A stretch of 64,000 nt of DNA, from NCBI GenBank assembly GCA_021495925.1, contig JAKEKT010000065.1, positions 147,946-211,945 on the forward strand, given 5' to 3'. Under the pieces are notes generated by a model. That model was given only the letters and a program-made list of their open reading frames with translations, did no database searches and was not told where the DNA came from. Made by a program: the position numbers and the translations under genes. Source of the stretch: Diplodia intermedia. Lineage: Eukaryota > Ascomycota > Dothideomycetes > Botryosphaeriales > Botryosphaeriaceae. This document shows positions 56,397 through 64,000 of this stretch, piece by piece; the stretch's first letter is position 1; each line of letters opens with the position of its first letter.

Positions 56397-57874
56397 ATGA
56401 TGGAGTCGTTCAAGCTGCGCGCCAGAGAGGCAATGGATTCTGCACACACGCAAGCTGCATCGAAAGCCTTCCAAAAATATGTCATGGACAATCCACAACC
56501 GCTGATATACATTGCCCTTGGCGCCGCGACGTTCATCTGGGCGTCGGTGATGATCGTTCGCCGCTTCAAGCCCACCAAGACAGCGTCAAGACGCGGTTCA
56601 CCAGATCCTGAGAAACCGAGCAAGTTCAAGGTCGATCGTCCGCCTGGAGGTGAGTTCTTCAATTTGTTTAGAGAGAAAGAGGACGACAGAGCCTGGGAGA
56701 CAGACCATCCCCATACTTTTCGATATATATTCACAACTGACACTCTCAACCACCCACCAGTATGGCCTCCATCAGACTTCAAGCGCCCAGCCGCCGAACC
56801 GTACCCCAACTGGTCAGTCGACACGAGCAAGCCGCGACCATACCGGCCCTTCCGCTACGGGCCCAAGTACAACACGACCATGGGGCTGCGCACGATGGAC
56901 TGGAACGAGTGGATCGAGCTGGACAACAACTACCGCGCCTTCCACGCCAAGAAAGCCGAGCGCCTCGCCTCGCCACGCGCCGCGAAGCTGTACCACACGG
57001 CGCCCGAGGTGTACGACGGCGCGGTCGAGCTGCTCGAGGAGCTGTGCTCGTACCTGCCGCAGCGGTACCCGACCATGTTCAAGAAGACGGCGGTCGGCAT
57101 GGACAACGTGGTGACGGGCGAGTCGCTCAACGTGGTCGAGCGGCCGCTCAAGGAGGACCCGATGGTCATGTGCGCGCGGCAGGTGCAGGACGACCTGGCC
57201 ATCATGTTCGAGCGGGGCGACGGCCAGTACTACCTGCTCGCGGGCTGCATCCTGCTGGCGGGCTTCTGGCGGCTCGAGGACAAGCTGGGGATGCCGCTGA
57301 GCGAGATCCACACGTCGGCGAGCGTGCCCGAGTACAAGACGAAGCTGGAGAAGGGCATGATGAACTTCTTCCGCCGCGTCCGCCCCGAGAACCCCGTCGT
57401 GCGCAACAACTACTTCATCCAGGTCGACGACGACCTCGCGTGGAGCCACAGCATCGGCCCCGAGGACGGCGCCGAGGGCTCCATCGGCTGGTTCTCCGCC
57501 GAGAAGGACCGCGCCATCAAGCACCATTTCTTCCGCAGCGAGAGGCAGAGCCTGAGGAGGTGTGTATCGCCTACGCTCTTTGCAAATCGAACAGAACACT
57601 GACACTATTCCAACCCAGATTGCCCCGTTCCGGCGGCGTCGTCTTCACCATCCGCACCTACTTCCACCCCATCACCGAGATCTGCGACGAGCCCTACGTC
57701 CCCGGCCGGCTCGCCTCGGCCATCCGCAGCTGGAACGGCGAGGTGTCGTCGTACAAGGGCCGGGAGCGCTTCGAGAACGTCCTGCTCGAGTACCTCGACA
57801 AGCGGCACGAGGAGCAGCTGGCCGACGGGCTGGAGCTGGAGAAGGAGGACGAGGTCAGGCAGTATCCGTGGTAG
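56397..57874 (+). CDS. Membrane-anchored DUF3445 / HDOD-alpha-like protein (heme-dependent oxidative N-demethylase family)
   Basis: Three exons: 56397-56649, 56761-57559 and 57619-57874; 435 residues. One N-terminal TM segment lies at about 35-52 (PLIYIALGAATFIWASVM) followed by basic residues, so the enzyme domain should face the cytosol. The DUF3445 domain spans roughly 105-415. Key stretches are RPFRYGPKYNTTMGLRTMDW, LDNNYRAFHAKKAERL, LAGCILLAGFWRLEDKLG, SIGWFSAEKD and SERQSLRRLPRSGGVVFTIR. The bacterial relative is the heme alpha subunit of a dimethylamine monooxygenase; fungal members are often called HRQ-family proteins and their substrate is unknown. No partner subunits are encoded nearby. 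Tandem after ALG9. Confidence 0.85.
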
Positions 57875-58230
57875 TTTGAGCCTTCTTTTGTTGTCGCAGA
57901 AGATTAGTTTAGCGGCTGTATTGTTTCCCCCTTTCGTTAGCCAATCGCCAAATTTTTGTCACGGCGAGGTGTGGGTTGCTGGCGGTTGAAATCTTGCTTT
58001 GCATGAAGGGCGGACTGGTCCCGAGATCATCATGTCTGTACCGAGTAGTCACGGAACTTTACGACTTATGCCAAACACAAATAGGCAACTCACAGTTGAA
58101 CTTCATTACGCATTGCTGTTTATTGGAGGGGAAAATTGCAGTTTCGTGACCTTGTCTATGACATCATATCTTGCTCTATCGCTGCTTTTCTAGCATCCAA
58201 CTACATGGTCATACATATATGCAATGCTCG
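57875..58230. other. Convergent 3' intergenic region
   Basis: 356 bp between convergent genes, relatively AT-rich; nothing else recognised. Confidence 0.5.
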
Positions 58231-60002
58231 TCAATGCATACCATAATCTCCACTCTCAATCATACTCCTCTGGCAAGCGGCGAGGATAGTCGCCTGCCTG
58301 GCCACATCACCCAGCCGACCGATGACCTTCCTATTGCCATCAGCAAACCCGTACAAACCGTACGGGATCTGCACGTCGTCGCAGAAGTCCATGACGAGGC
58401 GCTGGGTGCGGCGCAGGTTGTGGCGAGGGATGCGGGGATACAGGTGGTGGATGGCCTGGAACTGGAGGCCGCCGTGGAAGAAGTCGAGCCACTCGGGACA
58501 GTCGACGTCCATGGTGGTGCGCAGCATCTTCTGCGGGAAGCTCTCGTGGGTACCCAGGTCGGCGGTGCTCATGGCGAAGTGCGAGAGGGTGATTTGCACA
58601 TGTACAGGCATCGTCACCATGTGGCTGATCATGACGAAGGCGAAGCGCTCCCAGCCGGTCGGGATGGATTTGTATACGACCTGGAAGCCGAACCAGTACC
58701 AGAAGAAGATCTGACCGGCGATCTCCAGGTACCGGTGCCACCACGCCGGTCCTCTGCTTGGCGCCTGCGTGCTGAGGAGGTAGACCCAGCTCAGCCTGTA
58801 CAGGTTGAAACGGCCGAAGCAGAGGATGGGGTAGTACAGCATGTCTTGGAACCTGATGAAGAACCTTGCGGCAGCGTCGTACTGCAGCACCTTGTCGTAA
58901 TACGTGGACGTAACGGATTCAAAGAAACGGTGGGAAATGGCAAAGAAGGGTAGATGTTGGATATCCGGGTCGTGTTCCGTGTGATTCGTGACAATGTGGT
59001 GAACGTTATGGTTGCGCTTCCACCAGCCCAGACTGAGGCCACCGAGGAAGTCGGCAATGACAATGCCGATGACCGAGTCGGTGTGGTAGTCGTGGGTGAT
59101 GCCCATGTGGCCAGCATCATGGGCAGTAAAGACGAGCTGGTGCCAGAAGCAGCCTAGGAAGAGGGCACTGGTGCAGTACCAGCCCGCCTGCAGAAAATAG
59201 AAAAAGAGGCCAAAGAAGAGCGAGTATCGGGAGAGCTCGATCAGGTAGGACGTGTACCTGCATTGGAACAGGCCCTCTGCCTTGATCCGCTCTTCCAGTG
59301 CACGATACTTCCGCACAATCTCGTCCTGCACCTCGGGCTTCAGCGGCGGGTATTTGTCCAGATCCAGCGAGATTTCCTGCTGTGTTTTGATGTCGAGGAA
59401 GGACATCTTGGGCTTCTCCTTGGGCTCTTCGAGCTCGACGGAGGAGACGGAGGTCGGGGAAGAAGCGCGGGTGAAGTTGCTGTCGTTCCGGCGGCGTCTC
59501 ACCGAGTCGTGGTCGGCAGGCTCGAAAATGGGCGAGGCTTCAGAGCTCCCTTGGCTTGAGTCGTCGCGCTCGAGCTCTGGGTTGGCAGCGTGGGGCTCCA
59601 GCGCGTCCAGCTCTGCCTTGGTTCGAAACTTCCCACCTTGGATGGGCGGCACGAAATTGAACCAGCGGCCATCGATCCGGCCGATCTGGAAGGCATCCAT
59701 GCGCTGCTTTGCCTCGGGGGAGTGCAAACTGGCATTGGCGGCGGTTAGCAGGCTTCTAGGAAAGCCAATGGCGGTGTGTTGGAGGCTTACACATGGACCT
59801 CGTCGGTGGCGTCTCTGCCGACCATGTGCTTGATTGCCTTGTCACCGCCGGGGTGGTACTTCATCCAGGCATCGCACTTGAGGACCTTGCCGTCGATAAT
59901 GACGATGTGTCGGCCTTCGGCGATCAGCGCCTCGATTTCCGGACGCGTATAGACACGGTCCTTGCGGCGTGCGGCGGCAGCGGCCGGTGCGGGCGACGGC
60001 AT
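58231..60002 (-). CDS. Sphingolipid delta-8 desaturase (cytochrome b5 fusion)
   Basis: Exons 60002-59791 and 59728-58231 (62 bp intron inside the cytochrome b5 domain) encode 569 residues. The b5 domain (~20-90) has the heme motif HPGG at 50-53. The membrane desaturase domain carries three His boxes: HDAGH (274-278), HNVHH (311-315) and QAIHH (495-499). The Gln in the third box is typical of b5-fused front-end desaturases. Together with LFLGCFWHQLVF, WWKRNHNVHHIVTNH and WLDFFHGGLQFQAIHHLYPR it identifies the fungal sphingoid-base delta-8 desaturase used for glucosylceramide synthesis in the ER. A disordered insert separates b5 from the desaturase. Divergent from the phosphohexomutase, 586 bp between starts. 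Confidence 0.93.
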
Positions 60003-60588
60003 GGCGGCGGGGAGGTTGGAAAAATCACAAAGCGGGCGATTGGCCGGCGGGCATGGCGGTGCGGAGGAGAGAGGCGGGGAGCTTGGACGGGAGATGGCAA
60101 AAGGCCGGATTAACGAAGCTCCAGCACAGGTGCAATCGATCAGGAGAGGCACTGCCCACTGCCCACTGCCCACCGTCGTGCCCACGTTGCGGGTGGCGCA
60201 ATCCAGGGTTTGCGGCTCCGTCGTCTCAGCCCAGCCCGGCCCAGCTCATGCCGCCAAGCTTTCCTCCGCGTTGCGCCTGCCGCGCCTGCCAGCACCGGCC
60301 GGGCCCGCGAGGAACACACCACCACAGCGCACCCGGTGGAAGCTTCCATCCCACGCGTGATTCCCGAATTGCTGCATCAAGGTGCCGGCTGCCCGCAGAC
60401 ATCGGCCAGGCTTAAATAAGGGCCACCCAAGGCTCCAAGCGTGCCCTGCCGAAGATAGGCCAAGGACCCACCGCCTTCCCCGCGGTCGCTACAAACAAAA
60501 CACCTCCCACCCCCCGCTCCCGAGTCCTAGGGCTGTCGCCAGAGCTGCGAACCGAGCAGACCCGCCTGCCTGAAGAACCCACCCCGCC
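60003..60588. promoter_or_regulatory. Divergent promoter, desaturase / phosphohexomutase
   Basis: 586 bp between head-to-head genes; C-rich near the plus-strand start. A short direct repeat of CACTGCC occurs near 60150. No TATA box seen. Confidence 0.4.
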
Positions 60589-62349
60589 ATGGCCCACCCG
60601 CCGATAGAGAAGCTCGCCGAGGACTGGCTGCGCTTGGACAAGGACCCCGCCACACGTGATGAGATTTACAAACTCCTGGTCCACGGAGACAAGCCGGAGC
60701 TCGAGAAGCGGCTGAGGAAGCGCATCGCCTTCGGCACCGCCGGCCTGCGCGCCTCGATGCAGGCCGGCTTCTCGCGCCTGAATGCCCTGACCATCATCCA
60801 GGCCTCGCAGGGTCTCGCCGCCTATCTCCTGGAAGAGTGCCCTGACGTCAAGCATCGCGGCGTCGTCATTGGCAGGGATGCCCGCCACAACTCCGACAAG
60901 TTTGCCAAGCTGACCGCCGCCGCCATGGTGGCCAAGGGCATCCGCGTATGGTGGTACGAGGACACTGTCCACACCCCGCTTGTCCCCTTTGGCGTGGGCG
61001 AGCTCTCCGCCGCTGCCGGCATCATGATCACCGCGAGCCATAACCCTGCCCAGGACAACGGCTACAAGGTCTACTGGGGGAACGGCTGCCAGATCATCCC
61101 TCCCCGCGATGTTGGCATTGCAAACGCCATCGAGCAGAACCTGGAGCCCGTCACCTGGGACACCTCCGTGGTCGACGAGGGGAGCTTGCTGATTGAAGGT
61201 GCCCTGGGTCTTGTCAGGGATGCCTATTTCAGGGCAGTCAGGACTTCTGCCGTCCCGGAGGATGATCCTCTTCCCAAGTTCGACAACCTCAAGTTCGTCT
61301 ACACCCCCATGCACGGCGTCGGGCTGCCGTACATGACGCAGGCCGTGAAAGACCTCGGCTTTGGAGACCAGATGCATGTGGTCGAGGCCCAGGCGAAGCC
61401 GGATCCAACCTTTCCAACCGTCAAGTTCCCCAACCCAGAGGAGAAGGGCGCCTTGGACCTGGCCCAGAAGAAGGCCGACGAAGTTGGCAGCTCGCTCATC
61501 ATTGCGAGCGACCCAGATGCTGACCGTTTAGCTGTTGCCGAGAAGGTTGACGGCAAGTGGCACCAGTTCACCGGTAACCAGGTCGGCGTTCTGCTCGCCG
61601 CGCATATCCTGTCGACCTACCCCAAGGATAAGCCGCTCGAGAAACTGGCCATGCTCGCCTCGGCTGTGTCGTCCCGCATGCTCTCCACCATGGCTGACAC
61701 TGAGGGCTTCAAATTCGAAGAGACGCTCACGGGCTTCAAGTGGCTTGGCAACGTTGGCCTTGACCTCGAAGACGATGGCTACGACGTCCGCTTTGCTTAC
61801 GAGGAGGCTCTGGGCTACGAGATCCCTTCGGTCGTCCGTGATAAGGATTCTGTCAGCGCAGCCGCCACCTTCCTGGTCGCCAGCGCCCGCTGGGCGAACC
61901 AGGAGGGCCTTACTCCTTACCAGAAACTCCAGTCGCTCTACAAGAAGTACGGCCACTTCGAGGACGCGAACACGTACTTGGTCTCTCCGTCTCCTGACAC
62001 GACCAACACCGTCTTCGCCGCCATCCGGGCACTGGCGGACCCGTACCCCGAGAAAGTGGGGTCTCGCAAGATCCAGCGCTGGCGCGATCTTACTGTTGGA
62101 TTTGACTCGACGACGGAGGATGGCGTGCCAACGCTGCCGGTCGACAAGAGCAGCCAGATGATTACCTGCGAGTTGGAAGGCGACGTTCGCTTCACGGTGC
62201 GTGGGTCGGGTACGGAGCCTAAGATCAAGCTCTACATTGAGTGCCGGGCGGGGAGCTCTGAGGAGGCGCAGAAGGGTGCGAACGACGTTTTACAGGATCT
62301 GCTCAAGGAGTGGTTCAAGCCGGAGGAGAACGGGCTGAAGCTGGCGTAG
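60589..62349 (+). CDS. PGM2-type phosphoglucomutase / phosphoribomutase
   Basis: Single exon, 586 residues. Alpha-D-phosphohexomutase of the human PGM2 / yeast Prm15 (Pgm3) branch, interconverting ribose-1-P and ribose-5-P and, more weakly, glucose-1-P and glucose-6-P. The catalytic phosphoserine loop is ITASHNP with Ser150. The metal loop is DPDADR (308-313). The sugar-binding segment is EEALGYEIPS (E/G-type EEALG). The phosphate-binding loop is VRGSGTEPKIKLY near the C-terminus. The N-terminal FGTAGLRASMQAGFSRLN is typical of this branch and differs from classic PGM1. No targeting signal, so cytosolic. Intronless, unlike most genes here. Confidence 0.92.
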   Translation: MAHPPIEKLAEDWLRLDKDPATRDEIYKLLVHGDKPELEKRLRKRIAFGTAGLRASMQAGFSRLNALTIIQASQGLAAYLLEECPDVKHRGVVIGRDARHNSDKFAKLTAAAMVAKGIRVWWYEDTVHTPLVPFGVGELSAAAGIMITASHNPAQDNGYKVYWGNGCQIIPPRDVGIANAIEQNLEPVTWDTSVVDEGSLLIEGALGLVRDAYFRAVRTSAVPEDDPLPKFDNLKFVYTPMHGVGLPYMTQAVKDLGFGDQMHVVEAQAKPDPTFPTVKFPNPEEKGALDLAQKKADEVGSSLIIASDPDADRLAVAEKVDGKWHQFTGNQVGVLLAAHILSTYPKDKPLEKLAMLASAVSSRMLSTMADTEGFKFEETLTGFKWLGNVGLDLEDDGYDVRFAYEEALGYEIPSVVRDKDSVSAAATFLVASARWANQEGLTPYQKLQSLYKKYGHFEDANTYLVSPSPDTTNTVFAAIRALADPYPEKVGSRKIQRWRDLTVGFDSTTEDGVPTLPVDKSSQMITCELEGDVRFTVRGSGTEPKIKLYIECRAGSSEEAQKGANDVLQDLLKEWFKPEENGLKLA

Positions 62350-64000
62350 ACATGGGACCTCCTGCTATGGTGAATGGAGTTGTTGAAGAAGGAATCGGAT
62401 CATCCCATCGTACATGGACTCTCTTTCCAGCGCAAGATGTGTTAATAGCGGCCTTCCCATCTAGAAACGCAATACCCAAAGAAAAGAAAGACACGGAAAT
62501 GCTTAGACGGGGTGCTCATGCGACAATTGTCAGATTTTTCTGAGTGTCGCAAATGGCTCCGAGCATGCTTACAATGCAAATGTAGAATCAAGGAACCAAT
62601 CAAGGAATTTCGCCATCGAGTGAGGTCACTCGGCCGTGGTTGGTGGTTTCATGACGAAACTTCGCCTTACTTCGGGAACGACGGTGAGGCAGAAAATGAG
62701 GCGAAGGTCACCTTCCTCATCATCCTCAGCCGGGCCAGGATGAGGCATGTCTCAGGCCCGCCGCCGGCAAGCGACTCGGCGGGCACTGAGAATAACCTTT
62801 CTTAGCTCAGCGGATCGAAGCAAGCATCCCCCTGATCAGCGGCGGCGCAGGGAAGAGGTAGACAGGCAGAGGGAGCTTGTCCTCTCGTGCTCGACCATGC
62901 CCGCACATCGAATCATCGAAGCAGCCAGGCAGACATGGTTGCTGAGCAAGACGGGACTGAGAAAAGAAACGATATGACAGAGCCGGCCTTTTACCGGCTG
63001 CGGCTATATACATGCTTTCCAAGCTGCAGGAAAAAGGAAAAGAGGGAGAGAACACATGCTCCCGCGCCATTCTTCGCGTCGAATATGGTACTCGGGAACC
63101 GGATTCCCACCCACCGGTAGAGAAGGAAGCACCTTCTGAGCAACACGGGCAGCGAGACCGTCTGTACCAGTCGGACATAAGCGATACCGGACCCCGCCGG
63201 AGGCGACGAGCAACCGCCATCGCCATCATCATCTCATCATCTCACCGTGGCATGAAGTCAAAAGAGAGTGGCAGCGACGCGCCCCGTGACAGCCAGCCAG
63301 TTGCAGATCATGGAGAGCGGACGTTGGTCTCCCAGAAAAAGTAAAACGAGCAGGAAAGGGAAAGGGAAGAGAGAGGGAGAGAGAGAGAAAGAGAAGGGAA
63401 AGCCAAAAGTGGCCAGTCTTTACCAAAGCCCGCTTCGAGACCTCGAGTGGCGCGAGCCGGCGCGGAGGTGCTGCTTGTCTCCATTTACTGCCCACGACCG
63501 CCGCCTCGTCGAGAACGCGATTCGGCTCCTTCCCGCCACTTGCGAACAGGGACCTTTCTTTTTAGCAGCGTGTTTATCCTCGCCTAGCCCGCCGGCCAAC
63601 CAGCCCACGCTAGTGACGTGCGAAAGCAACGAAAAAAGAAATTCAACAGAAAAATAACTAGAGGCGGAGCAAAGCGCGCCGGGCGGCAGCGGCGGCGACT
63701 CTCGACGGTGTTTCCACGATGAGCAGTACCTCGTGCCGCGTCGGCTGCCCCGTTGTGGTGGCTGGCGTTAGCATCGATGGATTTCGTGTTATTTCTTTTG
63801 CTGTTGGCTCTGGTTTTCTGCTCCCTGACTTGCCGCGCTGCCGCCGCACACATGAATTGGAGCAAAAAGGGAGATCCCGCGGCATGGGCCGTTCAGACAG
63901 GGTGAGGCTTGAGAAGTGTTGCAAGGAGGGTACCTAAGAAAAAGTGAAATGACGTCGAGGAGGCTAAAGTCCGTTAACGCCAGCAGAGCACAGGGCAGTC
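62350..64000. other. Right-end intergenic region
   Basis: 1.65 kb. A purine-rich GA tract spans about 63350-63410. Short open frames on both strands lack domains and exon structure. A gene starting beyond the right edge is possible but not visible. Confidence 0.45.

Noticed and set aside
1..64000. A secondary-metabolite or other co-functional gene cluster (FMO, MFS, Zn2Cys6, oxidases)
   Set aside because: The genes are spread over tens of kb among housekeeping genes, with no PKS, NRPS or terpene core enzyme.
1..64000. CRISPR arrays, prophage, viral or rRNA sequences
   Set aside because: No regularly spaced direct repeats, phage or viral genes, or rRNA-like segments were seen on either strand.

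Overview
The window looks like a nuclear chromosome segment from a filamentous ascomycete (Pezizomycotina; Dothideomycetes is my best guess, but no marker gene here settles the class). The evidence is GC-rich DNA, many genes split by 50-90 bp GT-AG introns, two type II tRNA-Leu genes with anticodon-loop introns, and fungus-specific families (BLI-3, Zn2Cys6 regulator, APP1-domain GPI protein, alcohol oxidase, LTE1-type exchange factor). I see no prokaryotic, phage, viral or CRISPR features. Nineteen protein-coding genes and two tRNA genes are supported. Exon models were built by hand from splice consensus, reading-frame continuity and family conservation, and every model closes in frame.

1-12.2 kb: the 3' part of an LTE1-type Ras/Rho-family exchange factor runs in from the left edge and converges on a flavin monooxygenase. 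That gene is divergent from CSN12 (PCI protein). BLI-3 and a single-pass membrane protein with a C-terminal SH3 domain follow. 12.2-17.5 kb is a long gene-poor block holding tRNA-Leu(AAG).

17.5-36.4 kb: an SLC25 carrier converges on a nine-exon, Gbp2/Hrb1-like SR/RGG protein with three RRMs. That gene contains an 8-nt microexon and possible 5' alternative exons. Then come an MFS transporter, a Zn2Cys6 transcription factor, mitochondrial succinyl-CoA:3-ketoacid CoA transferase, and a secreted GPI-type protein with an APP1 phosphatase domain.

37.5-50 kb: a seven-exon peroxisomal alcohol oxidase ending in SRL, a 4.2 kb gene-poor block, a DDHD phospholipase, and a Ser/Thr/Ala-rich GPI-anchored protein of unknown function. 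Two copies of a TA-flanked terminal-inverted-repeat element (a MITE) flank the DDHD gene. Their arms have the same orientation but their cores are inverted.

51-62.3 kb: tRNA-Leu(CAA), then NAF1 and ALG9 sharing a 186 bp divergent promoter. These are followed by a membrane-anchored DUF3445/HDOD protein, a cytochrome-b5-fused sphingolipid delta-8 desaturase, and a PGM2/phosphoribomutase-type phosphohexomutase. The last 1.65 kb has no recognisable gene.

The genes are mostly housekeeping and do not form a metabolic cluster; ALG9 and the desaturase are both ER membrane enzymes but otherwise unrelated. The most unusual signals are the MITE pair with the flipped core and the splicing architecture of the Gbp2-like gene. 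I found no convincing new multi-gene system.
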